NCBI RefSeq assembly: GCF_022346925.1
Contig: NZ_JAKRNJ010000007.1
Location: forward strand, 62,001-126,000
Reading direction: 5' to 3'
Length of the DNA stretch: 64,000 nucleotides
DNA from: Microvirga sp. ACRRW
GTDB lineage: Bacteria; Pseudomonadota; Alphaproteobacteria; Rhizobiales; Beijerinckiaceae
Shown here: positions 31,298 to 40,057 of the stretch, in pieces
Layout: each line of letters starts with the position of its first letter
How positions within the stretch are numbered: position 1 is the stretch's first letter
The notes under the pieces: generated by a model
Seen by the model: only the letters and a program-made list of their open reading frames with translations
Database searches by the model: none
What the model was told of the DNA's origin: nothing
Translations under genes and position numbers: made by a program

Positions 31298-32542
31298 TCA
31301 GCTGCGCGGCCAGCGGAAATCGTCCGCGCGTCCTGGCCGTGAACTCGGCGCGACGCCGTTGCGCAACGCGCGCTGCACGGGATAGGCGCTGTCACCTGTG
31401 AGTTTCGGTGGGCTGGAAACCAATGTGCCGCCGGGCGTCACATCCTGGCGCGTCAGCGGCAGCACGGGACCGACGATGGGCTTTGCGGGAAGCACGACCG
31501 GCACGGCAGGGTCGGGCGGCGCAGGAATGGCCGCCTCGATGTTCGCAGGCTGTCCATCGGGCGTCGTTGCAGCAGCCGGCGCGCCGGTGCCCGCCGATTC
31601 AAGGATCTTCTTGATCTCCACATCCGCGAAATATGCGATCTTGCGGGCGCCCGCCTTGGTGAAGGACACGCCGTCATCGGTGCGCAACCGTGCAGGCTCG
31701 CCATCCACATCGGGGCCGAAGGAGGTATAGCGGTTCTCGTCGTCGACGAAGCCGGGGAAGATGTCCACGTAGGCGCCGCCGTTGCGCTGCACGCTTTCCT
31801 GATAGACGGCGTTCATGGCGAGCAAATCCTCGGACAACCGGCTGCTCTTCATAGGCGGCAGACCGATCCAGACCACGGGAATGTTGCGCTCCTTGAAGGT
31901 TCGCATGATCCCGTCGATCCTCTGGGTATAGAGGTCCTTCCAGCGGTCGGAGCGAAGCTCCACTCGGTCCTCGCCCTCCTGCAAGGACTGCCGGTCGCTC
32001 AAACCCAGCATGACGACGGCAATCGTCGCCTTCTGACCTGAATCGAGGGTCGCCTTGATGAAGTTCGGCCATTCCGATGGATCGCTGCGCACGATGTTAC
32101 TGCCGTTCCTGATCTTGCCGACGATGGCGACATCCTGATTCTCGGCATAACCCGCTTCGAGACCCTGGCGCGCGAACTCCGCGAGCGAGTCTCCGAAAAC
32201 GACCACATAGGTGGAAGGATCGACCTTGGGCTTTTCAGGACGTGCCGCGACGGCCGGCGCGGGAGCCTTGCGCGGCTTGGCGACAGGCGCACGGGCGGGC
32301 GGCGGCGGGTCATCGGGAACACCGAAGAAGCGGCGCAGGCTGAAACCCTGCTGCGGTTGGGGCTGTGCCGGCTGAACGAGCTTTCCCGGATAATAGCCGG
32401 GCGGATAAGCCCGTGGGTCGCGGTATCCCTGCCGCTGCTGCGGCTGCTGCTGATAAGCGCCCTGCGCCAGCACGTGAGAGCCGCTTCCCAAGGCGAGAAG
32501 CAGGCTTAAAAGCATCAGGCGAAGGATCGTCAGCAAGCGCAT
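31298..32542 (-). CDS. Periplasmic SGNH-hydrolase-like protein (DUF459)
   Basis: A 414-residue exported protein with a signal peptide (MRLLTILRLMLLSLLLALGS...), a low-complexity Gln/Pro/Tyr-rich linker, and a DUF459 SGNH/GDSL-like domain from about residue 115. Block I is VVVFGDSLAEFA (Ser of GDS), with a later ARKIAYF region, but a classical DxxH is not obvious. Related proteins are linked to cell-wall or exopolysaccharide acyl groups; this is inference. An in-frame GTG at 32569 is an alternative start, but the ATG at 32542 gives a clean signal peptide. Confidence 0.8.
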   Translation of the reverse strand: MRLLTILRLMLLSLLLALGSGSHVLAQGAYQQQPQQRQGYRDPRAYPPGYYPGKLVQPAQPQPQQGFSLRRFFGVPDDPPPPARAPVAKPRKAPAPAVAARPEKPKVDPSTYVVVFGDSLAEFARQGLEAGYAENQDVAIVGKIRNGSNIVRSDPSEWPNFIKATLDSGQKATIAVVMLGLSDRQSLQEGEDRVELRSDRWKDLYTQRIDGIMRTFKERNIPVVWIGLPPMKSSRLSEDLLAMNAVYQESVQRNGGAYVDIFPGFVDDENRYTSFGPDVDGEPARLRTDDGVSFTKAGARKIAYFADVEIKKILESAGTGAPAAATTPDGQPANIEAAIPAPPDPAVPVVLPAKPIVGPVLPLTRQDVTPGGTLVSSPPKLTGDSAYPVQRALRNGVAPSSRPGRADDFRWPRS

Positions 32543-32597
32543 CGGCGGTTCCACGTTGGTCCGGACCACCTCTGTTATAGAGCCTCGGCCGGACCTG

Positions 32598-33824
32598 TCA
32601 GCGGGCTGTGCGCAACTCGCGCAGGACAGCGTAGTCGGCGTAGCCGTCGGGAATCAAGCCACGGCGGAGCTGGAAGTTCCGCACGGCCTCCCGGGTCTTG
32701 GAGCCGAACTTGCCGTCCGTCTCGCCCTCATAGAACCCAAGCCGCAACAGGCGCTGCTGCAATTCCTGCCGCTCCTCCTTGGCCATCATGGGCTGGTCCT
32801 TGGGCCATGCGCCCTGGATCTGCAGGCCGCCCATGACCCGGTCGCCGAGATGGGCCACACCCATGGCGTAGGCGTCCGAGGAATTATAGGCCTTGATCAC
32901 GTCGTAGTTGCTCGTGACCAGGAAGGCGGGGCCGTTCGCCCCACCCGGCAGGAACAGGCTTGCCTCGCCCGCCTGCGGCATGGGATTCCCGTCGGCGCGG
33001 CGCACGCCCACATACTGCCATTGAGGGAAAGTCCCGCTCAGGTAGCTGAAGTCGAAGCCTTTCGGCAGCTTGACCTCGAAGCCCCAGGGCAGCCCTGGCT
33101 TCCATCCGTGCTGGCGCAGATAATTGGCGGTGGAGGCCATGGCATCCGGCACCGAGGACCAGATATCGCGCACGCCGTCCCGGTTGCCGTCGACGGCGTA
33201 TTTCATGAAGCTCGAAGGCATGAACTGGGTCTGGCCCATGGCGCCGGCCCAGGAGCCCAGCATCTTGTCGCGGCTGATATGCTCCCCTTCCAGGATCTGG
33301 AGCGCGATGAGCAGCTCCTCCTTGAAGAAGTCGCCGCGATAGCCCGTATAGGCCAGGGTCGAGAGCGCCCGCACCGCATAGATCGAGCCGGTGAAGCTGC
33401 CGAAATTGGTTTCCATGCCCCAGACGCCGAGCACCACGGAACGCGGCACGCCATAGGTCTTCTCGATGGCAGTCAGGGTCTTCGACCATTCAGCGCTCAT
33501 CTGCTGCCCGCGCTGCAGGCGCTGAGCCGAGATGGAGCCGTTGATGTATTCCCAGATCGGGCGGACGAACTCGGATTGCTTTTTGGTGAGCGCGATGATC
33601 TTCGGATCGGGCTGAACGCCCCGGAAGGCGTCGTCGAAGGTGGCGCGGGAGACGCCGCGCGCCTTGGCCGCCGGCCAGAGGCCCTGCACGAAGCGCTGGA
33701 ACCCTGCTTCCGAGACCTCCTGGGCCTGGGCCGGGCGCGTCCATCCTTCCACACCGACGGTGAGGGTCAGACCGAGAAGGAGGGCGCCGCAGACGCGGCG
33801 GACCAGAACAAGCGGCTGATGCAT
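32598..33824 (-). CDS. Lytic murein transglycosylase (MltB-like) with peptidoglycan-binding domain
   Basis: A 408-residue exported protein. After a signal peptide (to about residue 34, AQAQ) comes an SLT_2 / MltB-type domain with VLGVWGMETNFGSFTGS, whose Glu is the catalytic residue, then MGQTQFMPSSFMKYAVD and a Trp-rich substrate groove. The C-terminus (about 345-405) is a PG_binding_1 repeat (LQQRLLRLGFYEGETDGKFG). It cleaves murein glycan strands to 1,6-anhydro products. It is a single gene, with a CtrA-like site upstream that is weak evidence only. Confidence 0.92.
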   Translation of the reverse strand: MHQPLVLVRRVCGALLLGLTLTVGVEGWTRPAQAQEVSEAGFQRFVQGLWPAAKARGVSRATFDDAFRGVQPDPKIIALTKKQSEFVRPIWEYINGSISAQRLQRGQQMSAEWSKTLTAIEKTYGVPRSVVLGVWGMETNFGSFTGSIYAVRALSTLAYTGYRGDFFKEELLIALQILEGEHISRDKMLGSWAGAMGQTQFMPSSFMKYAVDGNRDGVRDIWSSVPDAMASTANYLRQHGWKPGLPWGFEVKLPKGFDFSYLSGTFPQWQYVGVRRADGNPMPQAGEASLFLPGGANGPAFLVTSNYDVIKAYNSSDAYAMGVAHLGDRVMGGLQIQGAWPKDQPMMAKEERQELQQRLLRLGFYEGETDGKFGSKTREAVRNFQLRRGLIPDGYADYAVLRELRTAR

Positions 33825-33918
33825 GAGTGTCGCTCACGGAAACAGGGCAGAAATTGCCCTGCCAATGCGACACTAAGAGAGTTAACAGCCGGTTGACACC
33901 TAGCCTTATAGGGAGGGT

Positions 33919-34905
33919 CTATGCGGCTTTCCGTCCCATCAGGGTCCGCTCCCAGCGCAGGGCCTGATCGACGATTTCCGTCAGACTGTCATGCTGCGGC
34001 TGCCATCCGAGGCTGCGGATTCGATCGACCTTGGCCACGAGCTGAGCCGGATCGCCGGGCCGACGCGGACTGAGACGCACCTCGAAATCGACGCCGGAAA
34101 CCTTCTTCACCACGTCCACGACCTCCAGCACCGAAGCGCCATGGCCGTAGCCACAGTTCATGACCGCGCATTCGCCGCCCTCGCGCAGGGATTTGAGCGC
34201 CACCAGATGGGCACGGGCGAGATCGTTGACTTGGATGTAGTCGCGCACGCAGGTGCCGTCGGGCGTGGCGTAATCCGTGCCGAACACGTCGAGATGGGGC
34301 CGTTGGCCGAGTGCCGCCTGGGCTGCCACCTTGATGAGATGGGTGGCCTGGGGCGTCGATTGGCCCGAGCGGCCTTTAGGGTCGGCACCTGCCACGTTGA
34401 AATACCGCAGGATCGCATAGCGCAGGCCATGGGCGACATGAGCATCCTGGAGCATCCATTCGCTCATGAGCTTGCTGCGCCCATACGGGTTGATGGGCAA
34501 GAGCGGCATGTCCTCGGAGAGGAGCGGCGCTTCCGCGTTGCCGTAGACGGCGGCGGTCGAGGAGAAGACGAAATTCTTGATGCCCGTCTGGACCGCAGTC
34601 TCGATCAGGGCTCGCGTTTTGACCGTGTTGTTGAAGTAATAGCCGAGCGGATCGGTAACGGATTCCGGCACCACGATCTTGGCGGCATAATGCAGGATGC
34701 TGTCGATCCCATGCTCGGCAATGACCTTGGACACGAGATCCCGGTCGCCCACATCGCCGACAACGAGAGTGACGCCCTCAGGGACAGCCCAGCGGAAGCC
34801 CGTGGAGAGATTGTCGAGAACGACTACCCGCTCGCCCGCATCGAGGAGCTCGAGCACCATATGGCTGCCGATATAGCCCGCACCGCCCGTGACCAGAACC
34901 GTCAT
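33919..34905 (-). CDS. galE: UDP-glucose 4-epimerase
   Basis: A 328-residue extended short-chain dehydrogenase that interconverts UDP-glucose and UDP-galactose with bound NAD. The Rossmann motif is GGAGYIG (7-13), the catalytic Ser/Tyr/Lys set is in FSSTAAVYG and NPYGRSK, and the substrate loop is CVRDYIQVNDLARAH. The ATG at 34905 gives MTVLVTGGAG, the usual start. It is divergent from galU, so the two UDP-sugar genes share one intergenic promoter region. Confidence 0.95.
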   Translation of the reverse strand: MTVLVTGGAGYIGSHMVLELLDAGERVVVLDNLSTGFRWAVPEGVTLVVGDVGDRDLVSKVIAEHGIDSILHYAAKIVVPESVTDPLGYYFNNTVKTRALIETAVQTGIKNFVFSSTAAVYGNAEAPLLSEDMPLLPINPYGRSKLMSEWMLQDAHVAHGLRYAILRYFNVAGADPKGRSGQSTPQATHLIKVAAQAALGQRPHLDVFGTDYATPDGTCVRDYIQVNDLARAHLVALKSLREGGECAVMNCGYGHGASVLEVVDVVKKVSGVDFEVRLSPRRPGDPAQLVAKVDRIRSLGWQPQHDSLTEIVDQALRWERTLMGRKAA

Positions 34906-35119
34906 TGTCGATCCTCCTCGCAACCTGCCTGTCCCGGCGGTTTAACCAAAACGCTTCAGCTTCAATTCAGGTCCAGCCCTCTACCAGAGGAGGCAACACC
35001 GATGCAAAAGGCAAATATCAATCGCCATGGGAACTTAAGCTTAACAGTCAGCGGTTTTCTTTTGCCCTGCCTGCCTTAGATTGTCCCCCTCTCTTCCCTG
35101 CTCAAACACGGCTCGTTCA

Positions 35120-35986
35120 ATGAAGCGCATTCGCAAAGCAGTCCTTCCCGTTGCCGGTCTCGGCACCCGTTTCCTTCCCGCCACCAAGGCGGTGCCGAAG
35201 GAGATGCTGTGCGTGGTCGACCGGCCCGTGGTGCAGCACGTGGTGGATGAGGCCCGGGCTGCGGGAATCGAGCATTTCATTTTCGTCACCGGGCGCGGCA
35301 AGGCCGTGATCGAGGACCATTTCGACATTGCCTACGAGCTGAACAAGACGCTCGAGGCACGCGGCAAGACCAAGGAACTGGAGCTTCTCGCCAAGGACCA
35401 GCCCCAGGCTGGCCAGACGAGCTTCACCCGCCAGCAGGAACCCCTCGGCCTCGGCCATGCGGTGTGGTGCGCCCGAGAACTCGTGGGCGACGAGCCCTTC
35501 GCCGTCATCCTCCCCGACATGCTCAGCCGGGGCTCCATGGAGCAGATGATCGCCGCCTACGACAAGCATGGCGGCAACATCATCGCCGTGGAAGAGGTGC
35601 CGGAAGACCAGACCCATCAATACGGCATCGTCTCGGTCGGCCAGGAATTCGGCCAGACCTTCGAGATCACCGGCATGGTGGAGAAGCCGCCGAAGGGCAC
35701 GGCTCCGTCGAACTACATCATTTCCGGCCGCTACATCCTGCAGCCCGAGATCTTCGACCTTCTCTCCAACCAGGAGCGCGGGGCGGGCAACGAGATCCAG
35801 CTGACCGATTCGATGATCCGCCTGATGAAGAACCAGCAGTTCTTCGGCATGAAGTACGAAGGCAAGACCTACGATACGGGCTCCAAGATCGGCTTCCTCA
35901 TGGCGAACGTGGCTTATGCCCTGGAGCGCGGCGACCTCGGCCCGGCCTTCCGCGAGGAGCTGGAAGCCTTGCTGCGCCAAAAGTAA
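35120..35986 (+). CDS. galU: UTP-glucose-1-phosphate uridylyltransferase
   Basis: A 288-residue nucleotidyltransferase making UDP-glucose from UTP and glucose 1-phosphate. It starts MKRIRKAVLPVAGLGTRFLP, the GLGTRFLPATK nucleotide-binding motif at 13-23, followed by PKEML and the GKTYDTGSKIGFLMANVAYA tail. Its product feeds exopolysaccharide, LPS and osmoregulated glucan synthesis, linking it to galE next door and to opgG at 59506. It lies 51 bases upstream of kdsD on the same strand, a probable unit. Confidence 0.96.
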   Translation: MKRIRKAVLPVAGLGTRFLPATKAVPKEMLCVVDRPVVQHVVDEARAAGIEHFIFVTGRGKAVIEDHFDIAYELNKTLEARGKTKELELLAKDQPQAGQTSFTRQQEPLGLGHAVWCARELVGDEPFAVILPDMLSRGSMEQMIAAYDKHGGNIIAVEEVPEDQTHQYGIVSVGQEFGQTFEITGMVEKPPKGTAPSNYIISGRYILQPEIFDLLSNQERGAGNEIQLTDSMIRLMKNQQFFGMKYEGKTYDTGSKIGFLMANVAYALERGDLGPAFREELEALLRQK

Positions 35987-36037
35987 CCGGGGCTTCAGGG
36001 TTCCTCGTGGCCGCTCCCATGTGCTAAAGGGGCGGCC

Positions 36038-37033
36038 ATGGCACTCGCACAGACCAAATCCGCTTCGCCCGACCAAGCTGTCGCCTCGGCCCTGCGCACG
36101 CTCGAAACCGAGCGCGAGGGCCTGACCATCCTCATGGACGCCATCGGCAATGGCCTCGGCCCCCTCTTCACGGCTGCGGTCGAGACGATTGCGTCCTCCA
36201 AAGGCCGGGTCATCGTGACCGGCATGGGCAAATCGGGCCATATCGGCCGCAAGATCGTCGCCACCATGGCCTCGACCGGCACGCCCGCCCATTACGTTCA
36301 CCCGGCCGAAGCCAGCCACGGCGATCTCGGCATGATCCAGCCTGAGGACGTGATTATCGCTCTCTCCTGGTCCGGCGAGACGGCGGAGCTGGCCGACATC
36401 GTCGGCTATTCGCGCCGCTTCCGGGTGCCGCTGATTGCCTTCACGTCGAATGCGGATTCGACTCTCGGCCAGGCCGCCGATATCTGCCTGGCGCTGCCCA
36501 AGGCGAAGGAGGCCTGCCCCAACGGATTGGCGCCCACCACCTCCACGACGATCCAGCTGGCTTTAGGCGATGCGCTCGCAATCGCGCTGCTGGAGAGGCG
36601 GGGCTTCACGGCAGAAAACTTCCGCGTGTTTCATCCGGGCGGGAAGCTCGGCGCGCAGCTCAAGCTCGTGCGGGACATCATGCACAAGGACGAGCGCCTG
36701 CCGCTGGTGGGCATCGACGCGCGCATGGATCAGGCCATCGAGGAAATCGGCCGCAAGGGCTTCGGTTCGGTGATCGTGGTGAATGCGGACGGCACGCTCG
36801 CCGGCATCGTCACCGACGGTGATCTGCGCCGCAACCTTCGCCCCGATCTAGTCACCTTGCCAGTGACCGCCATCATGACGCGCACGCCGCGCACCATCGC
36901 ACCGGATGCGCTGCTTGCCACCGCGCTCGAGGTCGAGGAAACCGCGCGCATCACGTCCTTGATCGTGGTCGACAACAACAAGCCCGTCGGGCTCGTGCAC
37001 TATCTCGACCTGCTGCGCGCGGGCGTGGCTTAA
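36038..37033 (+). CDS. kdsD: Arabinose-5-phosphate isomerase (KpsF/GutQ family)
   Basis: A 331-residue enzyme converting D-ribulose 5-phosphate to D-arabinose 5-phosphate, the first step to Kdo in LPS. The SIS sugar-isomerase domain covers about 35-180 (GMGKSGHIGRKIVATMASTG, HPAEASHGDLGM) and two CBS domains cover 200-331. The SIS residues for substrate binding, including the HPAEASHGDLG histidines, are present. It follows galU, which supports a role in envelope sugar supply. Confidence 0.94.
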   Translation: MALAQTKSASPDQAVASALRTLETEREGLTILMDAIGNGLGPLFTAAVETIASSKGRVIVTGMGKSGHIGRKIVATMASTGTPAHYVHPAEASHGDLGMIQPEDVIIALSWSGETAELADIVGYSRRFRVPLIAFTSNADSTLGQAADICLALPKAKEACPNGLAPTTSTTIQLALGDALAIALLERRGFTAENFRVFHPGGKLGAQLKLVRDIMHKDERLPLVGIDARMDQAIEEIGRKGFGSVIVVNADGTLAGIVTDGDLRRNLRPDLVTLPVTAIMTRTPRTIAPDALLATALEVEETARITSLIVVDNNKPVGLVHYLDLLRAGVA

Positions 37034-37043
37034 CTCCTTTTCG

Positions 37044-37697
37044 TCAATCGCGGTCGGGAGCACCGAGCGGGAAGTACTGACGGTAGGGCCGCGCCTCGTC
37101 CACCGCTCTTGCGAATGACGGACGCGCGAGCAGGCGCTTGCGATAGGCGTGCACGTTGGCATGCTCCGCGCTGATCGGGTGCGCCCAATCCGCATAGAAC
37201 AACGATGGAGCGGCCGCGCAATCGGCCATGCTGAAGGCATCGCCTGCCGCCCATTCACGCCCGGCCATCGCATAATCGAGCCATGCATAAGCCGTGTCGA
37301 GCATGCGCCGTGCCTCGATGACGCCGTGAGAATCGCGATCCGGTTCCGAACGGATGCGGTCGGCCACGATCTTCTGCATGGGCGTCATGATGTAGTTGTC
37401 GAAGAAGCGATCCATCATCCGCACATCGAGCGCCGCGCGCGGATCTTCGGGAACGAGTTTCACGGGTCCGGGATGGAAGAGCCCGAGATGCTCGATGATG
37501 ATGCTCGCTTCGAGCACGGTTCGCTCGCCATCGATCAGAACGGGGAATTTCCTGATCGGCCACAGGGCTGCCAACTCGGCATTCGCGGCCTCATCGCCAA
37601 GCATGCGGTATTCAAAGGGAATGCCGTTCTCGTAAAGCGCGGTGAGAACCTTCTGGCAGTAGGACGAGAAGGGATGTGCGTAGAGTTTCAAGGTCAT
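37044..37697 (-). CDS. Glutathione S-transferase family protein
   Basis: A 217-residue protein with an N-terminal thioredoxin-fold GST domain (MTLKLYAHPFSSYCQKVLTA, FPVLIDGERTVLEASIIIEH, where ES-type residues bind glutathione) and an all-helical C-terminal domain. The Ser/Cys in the PFSSYC motif marks beta- or omega-like GSTs. Substrate unknown. It is the third gene after the SPFH and NfeD genes on the minus strand, 19 bases after the latter, and may share the transcript. Confidence 0.9.
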   Translation of the reverse strand: MTLKLYAHPFSSYCQKVLTALYENGIPFEYRMLGDEAANAELAALWPIRKFPVLIDGERTVLEASIIIEHLGLFHPGPVKLVPEDPRAALDVRMMDRFFDNYIMTPMQKIVADRIRSEPDRDSHGVIEARRMLDTAYAWLDYAMAGREWAAGDAFSMADCAAAPSLFYADWAHPISAEHANVHAYRKRLLARPSFARAVDEARPYRQYFPLGAPDRD

Positions 37698-37716
37698 GCG
37701 TTATCCCTCCTCATCT

Positions 37717-38166
37717 TCAAGGATCGTCCACCACCAGGGTCGAGCCTTCGACGCGCACGACTCGGACCTTGGCGCCCTTGAGGCGATCCGCGCCGGTGAC
37801 GCGCCATGAGCTGTCGTCGACGCGAATGCGGCCTTCCCCGTCCTTGATCGGCGTCTCCAGCGTGAACACGCGACCGACGAGCGCCTGTCCCCGCTGATTG
37901 AGATGAGATGCAGGTGCCTCCGCCTGATCTTTCGCGCGCGTGACGTAGCGCCCCAAAATCACCGCCGCGACTGAGAGCAGCGCAAAGATGATGAAGGCTG
38001 TCTGCCAGGACAGATCGAATGCAGCATCGAGCAGGCCTGTGGCGATAGCGGCCAACCCCAGCCAAAGGAAGAAGATACCGGGCGCCATCAGCTCGACACC
38101 GATCAGAACGAGACCAAGGATGATCCAGCTCCAGGCGCCGAGACTGATGAATGCATCGCGGATCAT
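37717..38166 (-). CDS. NfeD family membrane protein
   Basis: A 149-residue protein with three membrane segments in the first 75 residues (SWIILGLVLIGVELMAPGIF, then LAAIATGLLDAAFD) and a C-terminal OB-fold domain (GQALVGRVFTLETPIKDGEGRIRVDDSSWRV). NfeD proteins pair with SPFH proteins in membrane microdomains. The ATG overlaps the end of the SPFH gene by 4 bases, the usual arrangement. Confidence 0.92.
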   Translation of the reverse strand: MIRDAFISLGAWSWIILGLVLIGVELMAPGIFFLWLGLAAIATGLLDAAFDLSWQTAFIIFALLSVAAVILGRYVTRAKDQAEAPASHLNQRGQALVGRVFTLETPIKDGEGRIRVDDSSWRVTGADRLKGAKVRVVRVEGSTLVVDDP

Positions 38167-39167
38167 GAGCGCTCCGTTCCCTTCGTCACGGCAGGCACAC
38201 TTCGCGGAGATTTGGGAGCAGCGCTGCCATCACCACCGAACACGGATTTCGTAAGCTCCGCGATGCCGCCGAGCGTGCCGGCAAGGCCCGCCGCTTCGAT
38301 CGGCACGATCACCACCTTCTGGTTCGGTGCCGTCGCAAGAGAGCGGATGGCGTCGATGTACTTTTCCGCCACGATAAAGTTGGCGGCGGCAAGATCGCCG
38401 CTCGTGATCGCATCGCTCACCATGGATGTCGCCTTGGCTTCAGCCTCGGCCAGACGCTCGCGCGCTTCGGCATCTCGGAAGGCTGCTTCCCTGCGGCCCT
38501 CTGCCGAGAGGATCTGCGATTGCTTCTCGCCTTCGGCGCGCAGGATTTCCGCCTGCCGCAATCCTTCGGCCTCAAGCACGGCGGCGCGCTTCTCGCGCTC
38601 GGCCTTCATCTGCCGCGCCATGGCGCCGGCAAGATCCTGCGGCGGGAGAATGTCCTTGATCTCGACGCGGGTGACCTTCGCGCCCCAGGGCGAAGCGGCG
38701 GCATCCATGACCCGCAGCAAGCGTTCGTTGATCTCGTCGCGATGCGAGAGAAGCTGGTCGAGATCCATCGAGCCGACCACCGTGCGGATGTTCGTCATGG
38801 TCAAAACCAGAAGAGCCTGACTCAAGTCAGAAACCTCATAGGAGGCGCGGGCCGGGTCGAGCACCTGATAGAACGCCGCCGCATCGATGGTGACGCCTGC
38901 GTTATCCCTGGTGAAGGCTTCCTGGCTCGGAATATCGAGCACCTGCTCCATGACATTCACGCGCTTCCCGATCTGATCCATATACGGAACGATGAGGCCG
39001 AGGCCTGGAGTGAGAGTGCGCGAGTAGCGACCGAAGCGCTCTACCGTATAGGCATAGCCCTGCGGCACCGTTCTCACTCCCATCGCGATCGTCACCACGA
39101 CCACGAGCACGAGAACGATCACGAAGATGTCGAAACCGCTGAAACCGCTAAAAGCACCGAACTGCAT
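38163..39167 (-). CDS. SPFH/band-7 domain protein (paraslipin/QmcA type)
   Basis: A 334-residue membrane-anchored protein: an N-terminal segment (FDIFVIVLVLVVVVTIAMGV), the SPFH domain at about 30-210 (VPQGYAYTVERFGRYSRTL; TRVEIKDILPPQDLAGAM), and a long coiled coil rich in Ala/Glu/Arg (REKRAAVLEAEGLRQAEIL). It scaffolds membrane microdomains and protease complexes. It is coupled with NfeD downstream. A GGGGGAA site precedes the ATG. Confidence 0.93.
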   Translation of the reverse strand: MQFGAFSGFSGFDIFVIVLVLVVVVTIAMGVRTVPQGYAYTVERFGRYSRTLTPGLGLIVPYMDQIGKRVNVMEQVLDIPSQEAFTRDNAGVTIDAAAFYQVLDPARASYEVSDLSQALLVLTMTNIRTVVGSMDLDQLLSHRDEINERLLRVMDAAASPWGAKVTRVEIKDILPPQDLAGAMARQMKAEREKRAAVLEAEGLRQAEILRAEGEKQSQILSAEGRREAAFRDAEARERLAEAEAKATSMVSDAITSGDLAAANFIVAEKYIDAIRSLATAPNQKVVIVPIEAAGLAGTLGGIAELTKSVFGGDGSAAPKSPRSVPAVTKGTERS

Positions 39168-39262
39168 TCATTCCCCCAGGCAACGGAGTTGCATTGGTCA
39201 CAGGCTACCCGATAGGAGGAAAAACTCCTAGAGGGGCCACACGGAGCTGTTATTCTCCATCC

Positions 39263-40000
39263 ATGATATCCGAAAGCCCCGCCATGCCGCGATACTTCTG
39301 CCAGAACAATCCCGATCAACTCGAACTGGAAGTCCAAGTGCTTGACGCACGACCGGGCGCGGTTTTGCTTGGGCAATCGCCATTCTTTCCAGGCGGGGGC
39401 GGGCAGCTCGCCGACCGGGGCGTGATCGAGTGGTCGAGCGGCGTTCTGCCTGTCGAAAGAATTGAGCCCGATCCCAGAGGTCTTTGGCATGTGCTGACTG
39501 AGCCGGTCATCGTTCAGGGATCAGTCCTGGCCAAGGTCGATCCGGAATTCCGGCACCTCATGTGCGAGCTTCACACGATGGCGCATGTTCTCAACAGCAT
39601 CGTCTATCGGGATTTCGGCGGGGCGCTGCTGACGGGCGCGCAACTGGCAGCCGACGGCACATTCCGCGTCGATTTCGATATGCCCGGAGTTTATCCTGAC
39701 TGGCTGCGAGCCTTGGACGCCCCGCTCAACGATGTCATCCGCCAGGACTTGCCAATCCGCACCTTTGACATGCCTTGGATAGAAGCCGAGGCAGAGGCGG
39801 GACTATTCCGCAGCAAATCCGTCTCACCACCGCAACAGGAGGACGGATCGGTGCGCATCGTCGAGATCACCGGACTCGATCGGCAAGCCTGCGGTGGAAC
39901 GCACCTCACCTCCACAGGCCAGGCACGTCCCGTTCGCATTTTGAAAGTAGACAACAAAGGCAAGCAGAACCGACGCATCCGCGTCGGCTTCGTCAGTTAA
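39263..40000 (+). CDS. AlaX-like alanyl-tRNA editing protein
   Basis: A 245-residue stand-alone homologue of the AlaRS editing domain. It has the zinc-ligand motif HTMAH (HxxxH) in CELHTMAHVLNSIV and the second CGGTH (CxxxH), plus GGGGQLADRGVIE at the start of the fold. It would deacylate mischarged Ser-tRNA(Ala) or Gly-tRNA(Ala). The start is uncertain: ATG at 39263 or at 39284 (MPRYFCQN). The gene is divergent from the SPFH gene and is followed by a dispersed palindromic repeat. Confidence 0.86.
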   Translation: MISESPAMPRYFCQNNPDQLELEVQVLDARPGAVLLGQSPFFPGGGGQLADRGVIEWSSGVLPVERIEPDPRGLWHVLTEPVIVQGSVLAKVDPEFRHLMCELHTMAHVLNSIVYRDFGGALLTGAQLAADGTFRVDFDMPGVYPDWLRALDAPLNDVIRQDLPIRTFDMPWIEAEAEAGLFRSKSVSPPQQEDGSVRIVEITGLDRQACGGTHLTSTGQARPVRILKVDNKGKQNRRIRVGFVS

Positions 40001-40004
40001 AGCG

Positions 40005-40053
40005 GCGCATCGTTTCCTGCGAAAAACCGGGACCACTTTTTCGCACGATGCGC
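40005..40053. repeat. GCATCGT palindromic repeat, copy 3
   Basis: Arms GCGCATCGT (40005-40013) and ACGATGCGC (40045-40053). On the minus strand the core reads GCGAAAAAGTGGTCCCGG, matching the core of copy 2 at 17837-17908. It sits between the convergent AlaX-like and hemH genes. Confidence 0.75.
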
Positions 40054-40057
40054 TGGA

